This document shows positions 11,079 to 20,540 of a DNA stretch of 64,000 bases, in pieces. The stretch's first letter is position 1. The number at the start of each line of letters is the position of its first letter. The DNA is taken from contig CM037880.1 of the NCBI GenBank assembly GCA_021292165.1, positions 25,694,051 to 25,758,050 of the forward strand. Reading direction: 5' to 3'. The DNA comes from Shinisaurus crocodilurus (taxonomy: Eukaryota > Chordata > Lepidosauria > Squamata > Shinisauridae). The notes beneath the pieces are model-generated. The model did not search any database. It had not been told where the DNA came from and saw only the letters and a program-made list of their open reading frames with translations. A program made the position numbers and the translations under genes.

Positions 11079-12300
11079 TTAACATGGCTACCCTCAGGAA
11101 TTGGTCCCCATCAAAATGAGCACCTTGCTTTGAGGAAACACAGCACAGAGCAAAATCCACCTATTACCTACTATTACTACTTTCCTCATACTCTTGTATC
11201 TGGGATATTTCTTTCCTTCTTTGGCAACCACAAAGGCTCTGCATCTTGAACCTTTCCATCGTCAGCCATTTGTTAAAAGCCTGAAGCACAATAACAACAT
11301 ATTGCAAATAATATTCCCTAGCCATATCTGAGCATCTGGAGCTGCTACAGTAAATTCTGTACATGCCGATACCTTCCAAAGATTAGATTTCTTCTCTTTC
11401 TTGCCTGGCCCAGGGTTTTCCTGGCTTTTAACAATTTCATGTATATTGTAACTAAGGCAGGGCACCCGAGCTACCTCCAGCTGCTTTTAATTGCAGCCTT
11501 GGCAGTATCTTAAAGGAACCTATCATGGGGCCAGAAACAAAGGAGCTTTGTTTGTTCACAGCAACATCTGTGTTTTGTGGAATTGTCCCAGCTCCTGTTA
11601 GTCAATCTAGCTTATTGGCAAAAGGGCTCATCTAGAATAAATGAAAAGTATCAGGTAATGACAGGTAAGACAAAGTTTGGAAATCCTACGGCTTTTTTCA
11701 TCGCGCCCTGTGTGCAAATTATGATGCCTCTTTGAAGTGGTTTGTCTGTCTACAACTCAAATACACACACAACAGTTAGATGGTCTTCAGTGAAAACATT
11801 TGGGCCATTTACAATTATGCCCTGTCCAGCATTGAGAATTATATCTGATTCTTTCCATTAACCGTCCAGTAGGTGGTGCTGTTGCAAAACCTTTACTCTA
11901 TTGGAATCATTTCCCCACATTTAACAGAGGGGGGGGGGGATACTGCCCGGAATCAAAAAGGCAGCGAATGGATATTAGATGTGTGTTCCAACTTTCATTT
12001 GTCAGGGGCTTTCTGAGACACACTCGTCTGGATTATACGTAATGTTAAACCATAATTTAGTGTTTCATCGCTTGCGTGCCCACGCCTCAGGCTCATGTGC
12101 TTCCCCCTCTCTTCCCCTGGCCCGGCCGGAAGATCAGAAGCTGTTTTCAGTTAAACATGTTTACTTGTTATGTCTAAGCTGACAACTGTTGTTAGAGTTA
12201 ACCATGGTTTAGAGAAATAAACCAGGACCATTAACCATGATTTGAAGTTGGCTTGTTTCCCATTGTTAACACTAACCAGTTTGTCCGGGTTCAGACATAA
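11079..12300. other. Unique-looking noncoding stretch
   Basis: No ORF or repeat that I can name up to about 12180. Bases 12180-12300 hold short AACCATGGTTTA-like segments that recall the group D foldbacks. A G-tract is at 11930-11939. Confidence 0.4.
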
Positions 12301-12459
12301 CAACTAACCAACGTTAGTTGAAACAAAAGCTTCCGACCGCCTCCTTATGGAGGAGAGGGAAGAGGGGGTGCACGAGGCTCGTGCGTATAGCACTAATGGC
12401 TTAGTGTTGTGTGCAAACACAGCTGTTGGATTATTATTAATTTCATTTCTATACTGCCC

Positions 12460-12460
<1 letters not shown>

Positions 12461-12500
<40 letters not shown>
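12461..12500. repeat. (ATC)n microsatellite, probable LINE 3' tail
   Basis: About 13 ATC units. Read on the minus strand this is a (GAT)n run directly downstream of the LINE fragment at 12501-12895, so it is probably that LINE's tail. The poly-methionine ORF through it is an artefact. Confidence 0.85.
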
Positions 12501-12895
12501 GGTGATCACTCGTGACCGAGTAAGATTGTCTTCCGGGATAAAAGGAGGAAATTCTAAAGAAGATTGTGTAGACTCTAGCGATGGGTCCGTAAGTGACTGT
12601 GGAGGCCAATTCTAGATCCACACAGCTTCCCACAGTGAGGACACAGGTTACCAGATAGAAGATGGTCCTGTAAAGGATTCATTTGACGTGCTTTTCGCTT
12701 AGCACGTTTCTCCCTTTCACCTTGCACTCGGGCTTCTTCAAAGTCCATGGAACCTTTGTGAAAGGCCAACCTCCATTTAGATCGTTCATGGGCCAGAGCT
12801 TCCCAGTTTTCGATGTTTATATTGCATTTTTTTAGATTAGCACAGCAATTCATAAAGAACACAAACCACAAATACAATAAAATTCCAATATACAT
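12501..12895 (-). mobile_element. 3' end of a non-LTR retrotransposon (LINE)
   Basis: It encodes the end of an ORF2-like protein (see 12575-12850), then about 75 bases of 3' UTR (GTCACGAGTGATCACC on the minus strand), then the (GAT)n tail. The element is strongly 5'-truncated, as is usual for LINEs. The clade is not assigned. Confidence 0.6.
12575..12850 (-). pseudogene. C-terminal LINE ORF2 fragment with zinc finger
   Basis: The frame has a basic, glutamate/arginine-rich segment followed by CPHCGKLCGSRIGLHSHLRT and a stop. That is a CxxC...HxxxxH-type finger with the RIGLxSHxRTH signature often seen at the C-terminus of some vertebrate LINE polyproteins. WRLAFHKGSMDFEEAR precedes it. The reverse transcriptase part is missing, so this is a dead remnant. 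The upstream limit of homology is uncertain, because the first residues look like unrelated flank. Confidence 0.6.
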
Positions 12896-12929
12896 TTTGA
12901 GCAGCTAAAGCAATTTCAGTGCTAGACCA

Positions 12930-13230
12930 ACATAAATGCCCCCCATATGCTGTTAAATGCCGCTGAATGCCTCGGGGAAGAGGGCAGCCTTAACCCGGCA
13001 CCGAAAGGATAACAGAGTTGGCGCTAGGCGGGCCTCAGTGGGGAGATCATTCCATAACTGGGGCGGGGGCACCACTGAGAAGGCCCTCCCCCTTGTTGCC
13101 ACCCTCCGAGCTTCCTTCAGAGGTGGCACTCGGAGGAAGGCCTCAGATGTTGATCATAGTAGTCTGGGTAGATTCAGGTTGCAGTGCAATGAGACGGCGG
13201 CTCTGTGTTCTGTAATGTCTGTAGCCCAGT
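12930..13230. repeat. GC-rich interspersed repeat, family not assigned
   Basis: It has a phrase-like sequence (GGCGGGCCTCAGTGGGGAGA, GAGAAGGCCCTCCCCCTTGT) that I believe is common in lizard genomes. There is no second copy in this window, so the assignment rests on memory only. It is CpG-richer than its surroundings. Confidence 0.35.
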
Positions 13231-13509
13231 TCGTATGATCAAATGGGATACTGAATGCATGGAGGAGGGAGGAGGGAGCAGTGGCAGCCCCCCCCCTCCA
13301 CATGTTCCCTGGCTCTTCTGCATGAAGTCTGTGCAGGTGCGGCCACTGAAGAGGCATCAGTGAACGTGTGTCAAGCAGGGCAGGGGCTTGCTCTTGAGAT
13401 CCTGCTCCCCCACCCCACCCCCCGTGCCTTCAGCGTGCTGCCTGTTCAGTCTTAGCTACTGGTTCAGGTTCCGCACACGTTAACGCTAGCAGGTTTATTA
13501 AATGGGTAC

Positions 13510-14150
13510 TGTCAAGGTTCCGCTACTACAGGGAACCCTTGATCTGCCTTTGGGAGATCTCTGCCTCTTCCCAAAGCCTCTCCCTCTCTAGGTTATCAAG
13601 TCCTTTGCCTGCTTCCAGTAACGTGGGTGTAGGCTGTAGACGTGGTGAATAAGTCACTCCAAACTCTCAGGGTAAACAACAGCACTTTACTTATAATATT
13701 AGGGTATTTACTTAATAGAGTGGTTATAATCCAAAAGCAAGTATGATAAAATAAAATAAACAAACAAACAATCCAACATTCTCTAGTATAACTTCAGACT
13801 ACCTATCTGCTATGCAACCAGTTTCTCTTTCTCTTTCTCTCCTTCTCTCTGCTGTTTCTCTGCTGCTGCTTCTGGCTCTCTCTCAGCACACACTGACTGC
13901 TAGCTGACCACACCCCACATATATAGCCTTCCCAGGAATGGAAGGTTATAATCATGTGACCTTGAATTGGAGATCTAATTCTTAACTTCTATTGGGTAAC
14001 TTAAAACTCTCAAACTCCCCCTCCCATCCAAGTGTTTGGGCCTTCAGGCTTCACTACTCGAGGGAAGTGTTTGGGCCTTCAGGCTTCAACAAACTGAAGC
14101 CTGTGTAGGCCCCAACAAACCCAATCCTGTGTAGGCCTCAATCCCTCACA
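13510..14150 (-). repeat. 3' LTR of the gypsy element
   Basis: Plus-strand ends are TGTCAAGG and CCTCACA; read in element orientation it is TG...CA. About five differences from the other LTR were seen by eye (for example AACCC/ACCCC near 13543 and CATT/CGTT near 13779). Minus strand GGCTATATATGTGG near 13914-13927 is a TATA-like box. The tandem CTTTCTCTTTCTCT tract lies at 13825-13845. Confidence 0.95.
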
Positions 14151-14169
14151 TCTTCCCCTCCTTCTCCTC
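14151..14169 (-). promoter_or_regulatory. Polypurine tract
   Basis: On the minus strand GAGGAGAAGGAGGGGAAGA abuts the 3' LTR, the position where plus-strand synthesis is primed in LTR elements. Confidence 0.75.
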
Positions 14170-14243
14170 AAGTGGAACAATTTCCCTTTTACAGAAGAGA
14201 ATTGTGAAACGTTAACCTACACAAAAAGGCAACTGTTTTTTGG

Positions 14244-14520
14244 TTATTTCCTAGACAAAGCATCGGCTATCACATTCTCCTTCCCAGGCACATGTTCAAT
14301 GTTCATTTGAAATTCCTGCAATTTCCAAGACCATCTCTGAAGCTTGGAGTTGGTATTTTGCATTGTTTGCATCCATTGCAAGGCATGATGATCAGTCCAT
14401 AAAGTAAATTCTTGTCCAAAAACATAAGGCTTGAGTTTGTCCAGAGCCCACACTACTGCCAGACATTCTTTTTGGATCGTAGACAGGTTTCTCTCCCTGG
14501 GTAGAAGCTTCCTACTCAGG
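14244..14520 (-). pseudogene. RNase H domain of the gypsy pol, out of frame with RT
   Basis: The frame contains the RNase H acidic positions: a glutamate in IQKECLAVVWALDKL (just upstream of the first ATG of this frame), an aspartate in FTLWTDHHALQWM and a final aspartate in VIADALSRK, then a stop. The first catalytic aspartate (FIVATDASETG) lies in the preceding RT frame. The two frames join at about 14530, where AAACACCAG appears to have lost one C from a CCC run. RNase H would degrade the RNA strand during reverse transcription. It is the last domain before the purine tract, which is diagnostic of the altered domain order. Confidence 0.8.
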
Positions 14521-14524
14521 TAGG

Positions 14525-15763
14525 CTACTGGTGTTTAACAGAGTCATAGTCTTGTAACAATACTGCACCTATGCCAGTCTCAGAGGCATCTGTAGCTACA
14601 ATAAAGGTTTTTTCAAAGTCAGGTGCTCTTAACACAGGCTTTGAGCTTAAAATGTCCTTTAGTCTATCAAAAGCTCTCTGACATTCATCAGTCCACACAA
14701 TTTTGTCAGGTTTACATTTCTTGGTTAAATCAGTCAAAGGTCCAGCAATTTCACCAAAATGGGGAACAAATCTCCTGTAATACCCAGCAATTCCCAAGAA
14801 TGACCTGACCTGTTTCTTGGTTGTAGGTATGTCCCAGGTTCTGATAGCTTCAACCTTGTCCCATAAAGGTGTGATATGACCATTTCCAACCCTGTGCCCT
14901 AAGTATACTACCTCTGGCATTCCAAACTGACATTTGCTTAGTTTTACTGTTAGACCCGCCTCATGTATAGCCTGCAATACCGTTCTTAGGTGTACTAAGT
15001 GATCCTCCACATTTTCACTAAATATGGCTATATCGTCGATAAAGGCCACTGCAAATGCACTCAATCCATTTAACAATCGATTGATTAGCCTCTGGAAGGA
15101 GGCAGGACTGTTCCTCAATCCAAAGGGCAACACATTAAATTCAAATAGCCCATCAGGTGTGACAAATGCTGTTTTGGGTTTGGCAGCTTCATCCAGGCTC
15201 ATCTGCCAAAACCCCTTGCACAAATCAAGAGTGGAAATGATTTTAGCAGCTCCTAACTGATCTAAAAGAGTATCAGTTTGTGGCATGGGATATGCATCAG
15301 GCTTGGTTATCTTGTTTAATTTCCTGAAATCAATGCAGAACCTGATGGTGTTATCTGGTTTTTTCACCAGGACCACTGGGGCAGACCAGGGGCTCAAAGA
15401 GGGTCTGATTACTCCTAACCTTAACATCTCTTCTACCTCCCTGCGTATGTCCCCCAGCACCTTTCCATTTACTCTATAAGGGAGTGACCTTATGGGGAGA
15501 TTGTCTCCTGTATCAATGCTGTGTACAGCCAAATCCGTTTTCCCTGGTCTGTTCTGAAAAACATCAGAAAATTCTGTTACCACTGACAGTATTCTCCTCC
15601 TGTCCTCAAGGTTGAGTTGTTCTGACCATCTTAGCTGGTCTGGATTGCACTCTTCTAACCAGTGATCTAAGATGTCTACTATCTCTTCTCCCCTTGTCTC
15701 TAGGTTTTCTTCTGGGACCTTCTGCACCTGTAAAACTACTCCACCTCTCATAGTGTGGCTTCA
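14525..15763 (-). CDS. Reverse transcriptase (gypsy pol, third frame)
   Basis: About 410 residues. Palm motifs are visible: the first catalytic aspartate in ISTLDLCKGFWQM, LPFGLRNSPASFQRL, and FIDDIAIFS, in which phenylalanine replaces the usual tyrosine of YxDD while both aspartates remain. LGIAGYYRRFVPHF marks the thumb/connection, and FIVATDASETG starts RNase H. A TGA at about 15763 closes this frame upstream, so translation must enter from the integrase frame within the overlap 15606-15763. The frame ends at 14525, after a probable one-base deletion. Reverse transcriptase downstream of integrase is the Gmr1 arrangement. Confidence 0.88.
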
Positions 15764-16709
15764 TCATATTTACATGTACTACCTTGGGTCTTTTTTCAGA
15801 TTTTTCTTTAACCACTACATAGGTTAAATCATCCATTTTCTCTCTGACTGTGTAGGGGCCTTCCCAAGCAGCCTTAAGCTTGTCTTTGCGCAGGGGAAGA
15901 AATATCATTACCTGATCCCCTACCTCAAATACTCTAGAGCGTGCCTTTTGATCATACCAGAACTTTTGCACCTCTTGGGCTTTGGTTACACTGACTTGAA
16001 CTAGTTTACAGAGTGTATCTAGAGTTTGTCTAAGCTTTAACACATAATCCACCACTGAGGTTTTGTTTTCTACGAGTTTACCTTCCCAGTTTTCCCTCAG
16101 GAGATCAAGAGGGCCTCTCACTCTTCTGTCATACAACAGCTCGAAAGGTGAGAATCCCGTTGATTCCTGTGGAACTTCTCTGTAGGCAAAAAGTAGGTGT
16201 TGCAGTTTGTCATCCCAGTCATTTGGGTGTGTGTTTACATAGGCTCTAATCATTCCTTTGAGTGTGGCATTAAATCTTTCCACCATTCCATTGCATTGAG
16301 GGTGATAAGGAGTGGTTTTCAAGTGTTTTACCCCACAACACTTCCACAGACATTCCATTATCTCGGAGAGGAAATTTGACCCACAATCTGTCAAGATTTC
16401 AGAGGGAAATCCAGTTCTGCAAAATATAGTTAGCAAAGCCTCAGCTACAGATGGAGCATCTATAGAGGCTAGTGCTACAGCTTCCGGGTATCTTGTGGCA
16501 AAATCCACCACTGTGAGGATGTACTTTTTTCCCTTGCGGGTGGGTTTAGTGAAAGGCCCTACAATATCCATGCCCACCCTGAAGAAAGCTTCTCCTATAA
16601 TAGGCAGAGGCTGCAAAGGGGCTTTACTGTGATGCCCTGCCTTCCCCACACGCTGACAGGTTTCACAAGACCTGCAGTACTCTGCTACTTGCTTAGCAAT
16701 TCCAGCCAA
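15606..16709 (-). CDS. Integrase (gypsy pol, second frame)
   Basis: It starts inside the N-terminal zinc domain: the two cysteines of YCRSCETCQR pair with the histidines at the end of the gag-protease frame. The catalytic triad is intact as D, D-35-E: VGMDIVGPF (about residue 48), ILTDCGSNF (108) and GMVERFN (144). WEGPYTV and YVVVKEKSEKRPKVVHV lie in the C-terminal half, where gypsy integrases have a GPY/F-type module. The frame differs from both neighbours. It enters through a TTG where TTTTGGCTGG seems to lack one G. No chromodomain was recognised. The enzyme would insert the cDNA. Confidence 0.88.
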   Translation of the reverse strand: MAGIAKQVAEYCRSCETCQRVGKAGHHSKAPLQPLPIIGEAFFRVGMDIVGPFTKPTRKGKKYILTVVDFATRYPEAVALASIDAPSVAEALLTIFCRTGFPSEILTDCGSNFLSEIMECLWKCCGVKHLKTTPYHPQCNGMVERFNATLKGMIRAYVNTHPNDWDDKLQHLLFAYREVPQESTGFSPFELLYDRRVRGPLDLLRENWEGKLVENKTSVVDYVLKLRQTLDTLCKLVQVSVTKAQEVQKFWYDQKARSRVFEVGDQVMIFLPLRKDKLKAAWEGPYTVREKMDDLTYVVVKEKSEKRPKVVHVNMMKPHYERWSSFTGAEGPRRKPRDKGRRDSRHLRSLVRRVQSRPAKMVRTTQP

Positions 16710-18829
16710 AAGAGGTTTGCCATGAGCCTTTGTTTAGTCTTGTTTTTCCCCAAGTGCCCTGCGCATGGCACATCATGGGCTAGTTCTAGCAACCTTAGCC
16801 GGAATTGGTTAGGTACTACCAGTTGCTTTAGTGGTTCCCAGGTTAACTCTTGGGTTTTTGGTAACCACAGCCTGTACAGCAATCCTTTCTCCCAAATAAT
16901 CTGCTCCCTTCTTTCCTCAGAGAAGGGCTTCTCTTGAGGGAGAGCAACTCTTTTCAGAGGCTCCAAACTAGGATCATTGAGGACTCCCTGCTTGAATTCC
17001 TCTACTCCTCTTAAATCAGGAAAAGGGGTCTCTAGCGCCTTTTCCTCTACAGAACCACCTGCCTCGGTTGTTTCACTGGCTTTCAGGTCAACAGGTTGCA
17101 TGGAGGCTTGTTCTGTTGTTTCAGTTTGGGGAGGGTCTGGGGTTGGTTTTGGACCTTCCGGAATCACTGTGGGTTGTACCTCTAGTACCTTTTCTTTTAC
17201 CCCATCAGCTTTTACCTGGTCCTGTCTTGAAAGTTCCTCCCTTTCCTTTTGCTTGCGGGTTACCACACATATTTGAGCTTCTGGTCCCATTATATCCCTT
17301 CCCACAATGATAGGGGCAAATTGGGTTGGAGGTTCCATCACCCCAACTTCATACAGACACCTCCATCCCCTCCATTCTATGGATAACCTTGCTACTGGGA
17401 CTTCAAAGGAGGGACCATTCACTCCCTGAATCTCAATAGACATTCCTGGTACCAAATCTTCAGGTCTCACCAAATCTGCTCGGATCAGAGAAACATCAGC
17501 TCCAGAATCCAACATTGCCATAATGGTCTTATCCTTTACATAAACAGGTTCTTTAAACTGATTATTAACCTCTTCCCTGTTGGTGATCACAAATCCACAA
17601 TTATAAGGTTTTTTTATGCTTGCTACACCTTGTGGCTTGGTTTGTTCGGGTTTAGGACTACCTGGTTTAGCTGGTGTTACTGCTTGTAACTTGGGGCAGC
17701 TATTCTTGAGGTGGCCTGTCTGACCACACGAATAGCAGGCACGGTCTCTGGGGTGAGAAGGATCAAAAGGAGTTTTTTTGAACTCCTTTTTACTTGGGGC
17801 TTCCCATTTCCCCCCCTTCTTCTCAGACTCAATCCTGGGGCCTAACCCTTCCCGGTTTTCAATCAATTTGTCAGCCATTTCTGCAGCTTGGTTTACAGTT
17901 TCAGGATCTTTATCCTTAACCTTCAGTTTTATTTCTCTGGGCAACCAAAAATAAAACTGATCCAGGGCCATAAGCTCTAGCACCTTTTCCCTGTTGTCAG
18001 CTTTTGCTTCATCCACCCATTTTAATAGCAGGTTTTTTAATTTTGCCGCAAACTCTACCATAGATTTACCTGGTTGAGGTGTTAACCCTCTGAACTTTTT
18101 CCTAAAGTGCTCAGGGCCTAACCTGAACCTTTTATACACAGTTTCTTTGAATTGAGCATAGGAAACAGCCTCCCCCTCTGGCATGCTATTATAAATCTCT
18201 GCCAGCTCCCCTTTGATCAAATTAGGCACAAACTTCATGTAATCACCCTCCTGCAGTCCCCACTTCTGTGCTGCCCTTTCAAAAGTGGTCAGGAACACTT
18301 GTGGGTCTTCTCCTGGGGTGTATGCTGTGAAGTCCTTCGGGGTAACTCTGACAGGCCGCTCCTGTTTCAATTGCATCATCTTTTCCTCGTGTCTGCGTTG
18401 TTCTTCCTGGGCCTTAAGTTGCTCTTGCCACACCTTTTCCTCGTGTCTGCGTTGTTCCTCTTGGGCTTGCAGTTTCTCCTGGTGCAGCTTTTCCTCATGT
18501 CTGCGTTGTTCTTCCTGCAGCTTTTCCTCGTGTTTGTGTTGTTCTTCCTGGGCCTTAAGCTGTTCCTGCTGCAGACGAAGCCTTTCCCACTCTAACCTGG
18601 TCTCTTCTTCCTTCTGCTTTGCCACTAGCCGCAGTTCCTGTTCACAGAGCTCCCATTCTTTTGTTTGGGGTCCTGCTACCCTAGGGCTAGAGGGTGCAGC
18701 TCCTTCTATTGCTGCCTGGGAGATCAGCATAACTTTCAGTTCCTCTGCTGTTTTCTCCTCCCATGGCAAATTGTCCTTTTTACACTGCTCTATCAGGGCA
18801 GTTTTGTTCATGGAGAGATACTGGCTCAT
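16685..18829 (-). CDS. Gag and aspartic protease, with start of integrase zinc domain
   Basis: 714 residues from ATG at 18829. About residues 55-155 form a glutamate/glutamine-rich coiled coil with tandem QEEQRRHEEK units. About 234-330 is a SCAN-like capsid segment (VYKRFRLGPEHF ... LELMALDQFYFWLP). CYSCGQTGHLKNSC (365-378) is a CCHC nucleic-acid knuckle. AMLDSGADVSLI (D441) is the protease active site, with IIVGRDIMG as the second hydrophobic motif. After a proline-rich linker the frame ends in the HHCC histidines (H685, H692). It would make the virus-like particle and cleave the polyprotein. It ends by frame change, not at a domain border. Confidence 0.9.
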   Translation of the reverse strand: MSQYLSMNKTALIEQCKKDNLPWEEKTAEELKVMLISQAAIEGAAPSSPRVAGPQTKEWELCEQELRLVAKQKEEETRLEWERLRLQQEQLKAQEEQHKHEEKLQEEQRRHEEKLHQEKLQAQEEQRRHEEKVWQEQLKAQEEQRRHEEKMMQLKQERPVRVTPKDFTAYTPGEDPQVFLTTFERAAQKWGLQEGDYMKFVPNLIKGELAEIYNSMPEGEAVSYAQFKETVYKRFRLGPEHFRKKFRGLTPQPGKSMVEFAAKLKNLLLKWVDEAKADNREKVLELMALDQFYFWLPREIKLKVKDKDPETVNQAAEMADKLIENREGLGPRIESEKKGGKWEAPSKKEFKKTPFDPSHPRDRACYSCGQTGHLKNSCPKLQAVTPAKPGSPKPEQTKPQGVASIKKPYNCGFVITNREEVNNQFKEPVYVKDKTIMAMLDSGADVSLIRADLVRPEDLVPGMSIEIQGVNGPSFEVPVARLSIEWRGWRCLYEVGVMEPPTQFAPIIVGRDIMGPEAQICVVTRKQKEREELSRQDQVKADGVKEKVLEVQPTVIPEGPKPTPDPPQTETTEQASMQPVDLKASETTEAGGSVEEKALETPFPDLRGVEEFKQGVLNDPSLEPLKRVALPQEKPFSEERREQIIWEKGLLYRLWLPKTQELTWEPLKQLVVPNQFRLRLLELAHDVPCAGHLGKNKTKQRLMANLFWLELLSK

Positions 18830-18949
18830 TGTAATAGCCTCACTGGGTCCCTATTCCGCAGTCCTGAAGTTAAAACATACACTGCTTTTGCCAGCTCTAT
18901 TAGTAAAAAACCCAATTTCTGTTTGGAGTGCTTAATCTCACTGTTCAGG

Positions 18950-18967
18950 ATTGCTCCGCTGCCACCA
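18950..18967 (-). promoter_or_regulatory. Candidate primer binding site
   Basis: Two bases inside the 5' LTR the minus strand reads TGGTGGCAGCGGAGC. The TGG start pairs with a tRNA CCA end. The tRNA is not identified. Confidence 0.6.
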
Positions 18968-18969
18968 TC

Positions 18970-19609
18970 TGTCAAGGTTCCGCTACTACAGGGACCCCTT
19001 GATCTGCCTTTGGGAGATCTCTGCCTCTTCCCAAAGCCTCTCCCTCTCTAGGTTATCAAGTCCTTTGCCTGCTTCCAGTAACGTGGGTGTAGGCTGTAGA
19101 CGTGGTGAATAAGTCACTCCAAACTCTCAGGGTAAACAACAGCACTTTACTTATAATATTAGGGTATTTACTTAATAGAGTGGTTATAATCCAAAAGCAA
19201 GTATGATAAAATAAAACAAACAAACAAACAATCCAACGTTCTCTAGTATAACTTCAACTACCTATCTGCTATGCAACCAGTTTCTCTTTCTCTTTCTCTC
19301 CTTCTCTCTGCTGTTTCTCTGCTGCTGCTTCTGGCTCTCTCTCAGCACACACTGACTGCTAGCTGACCACACCCCACATATATAGCCTTCCCAGGAATGG
19401 AAGGTTATAATCATGTGACCTTGAATTGGAGATCTAATTCTTAACTTCTATTGGGTAACTTAAAACTCTCAAACTCCCCCTCCCATCCAAGTGTTTGGGC
19501 CTTCAGGCTTCACTACTCGAGGGAAGTGTTTGGGCCTTCAGGCTTCAACAAACTGAAGCCTGTGTAGGCCTCAACAAACCCAATCCTGTGTAGGCCTCAA
19601 TCCCTCACA
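18970..19609 (-). repeat. 5' LTR of the gypsy element
   Basis: Same sequence as 13510-14150 apart from about five changes, one of them a single-base deletion near 19256. The TATA-like minus-strand GGCTATATATGTGG is near 19373-19386. It is followed by the right copy of the GGTAC duplication. Confidence 0.95.
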
Positions 19610-19671
19610 GGTACATATATACAACTTGCTGGCAGGGCTCTCAACACAGGCCTGCAGCAGGGCTTCTCCTG

Positions 19672-19860
19672 GTCCAGGGGCGTGTGGAACCTCTTTCTGC
19701 CCGAGGGCCAAATTCCATTTCGGAGAAACTCTCGGGGGGGCCTTATTCCAGTGGTGGGCGGAGCCAAAGGCAAAAGGGGTGGGGTCACCCCCCCAAATAC
19801 CATCCTAATTTAGCTCAAAGCTCTTGTTGCCAGTAACCAAGCCTTGGGAGAGGCATTAGA
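19672..19860. repeat. Possible hAT-like element end
   Basis: CCAGGGGCGTGTGGAACCTC followed by CTGCCCGAGGGCCAAATTCC recalls the ends of vertebrate hAT elements that carry a CAGGGG terminus. The opposite end was not found. From here to 20099 no gene is seen. Confidence 0.3.
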
Positions 19861-20099
19861 ACCTTTTAGAATGGGGGGCGGGAATTGTACAAAAGCCAGG
19901 GAAACAACAAGACAACTGGTGGTTGGGAGAATGGGGTGGAGCCATCTGGGGAACTCCGGAGGACCCCCCCAGCAGGCAGGATTTGGTCCCTGGGCCTGAG
20001 CTTCTGCAGCCCTGTCCTAGTCCAAAGGAAGAGAGGGAGGGGGGAGGCTGCAGGGCACACTGCACAGTCAGTTCAGCATCCCTAAATACAACACATCCA

Positions 20100-20215
20100 G
20101 GGTGCAATCCTACGCATGTTTAGACAGAAAAGAAGTCCTACAACTCCCTTGATGGCTGGGGAGTGCTGGGAGCTGTCAGCCTCTTTTCTGTTTAAACACG
20201 CATAGGATTGTGTCC
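20100..20215. mobile_element. Palindromic element, group C
   Basis: The ends are GGGTGCAATCCTACGCATG and CGCATAGGATTGTGTCC with internal TTTAGACAGAAAAG, matching 9522-9630. The core CTACAACTCCC...GGGAGCTGTCAG is partly degraded. Confidence 0.7.
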
Positions 20216-20302
20216 TCAGGCTCTCCTGTTTGGTCACGTGAGCAGCACTGTTGCTCTGCCTCAGCCATGAAGCTCACAGGGCAGCACTGGTGGCAAGTGG
20301 CT

Positions 20303-20540
20303 ATTTATTTATTTATTATATTTATATCCCACCTTTTATCTGCAAGGAACCCAAAGTGGCTTACATAATCCTCCTCCTCTCCTCCATTTTATCCGCACAA
20401 CAACCCTGTGAGGTAGGTTAGGCTGAGAGTCAGTGACTGGCCCAAAGTCACCCACCGAGCTTCATGGCCGAGTGGGGACTAGAACCCAGGTCTCCCGAGG
20501 CCCAGTCCAACACTCTCACCACTACACCACACTGGCTCTC
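20303..20540 (-). mobile_element. tRNA-derived SINE, full length, antisense
   Basis: The left end is the ATTTATTTATTATATTTATA tail complement. The right end is CACCACTACACCACACTGGC, the complement of the A-box region. From 20541 to 21240 nothing else could be named. Confidence 0.9.

Larger units (their letters stand above)
13510..19609 (-). mobile_element. Gmr1-like Ty3/gypsy LTR retrotransposon, nearly complete
   Basis: This 6.1 kb element has two 640-bp LTRs, a candidate primer site next to the 5' (right) LTR and a purine tract next to the 3' (left) LTR. It is flanked by the 5-bp duplication GGTAC (13505-13509 and 19610-19614). On the minus strand the domains run gag coiled coil, SCAN-like capsid, CCHC knuckle, aspartic protease, integrase, reverse transcriptase, RNase H. 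Integrase before reverse transcriptase is not the usual gypsy order but is that of the Gmr1-like group. Few LTR differences mean a young insertion. Three changes of frame split the coding region, so this copy is probably defective. No env is present. Confidence 0.92.

Noticed and set aside
12304..12633. ORF with a long methionine run
   Set aside because: It is the translation of the (ATC)n tail of a LINE.
18152..18935. Plus-strand ORFs rich in serine, cysteine and leucine
   Set aside because: They are antisense shadows of the repeated gag coiled coil.
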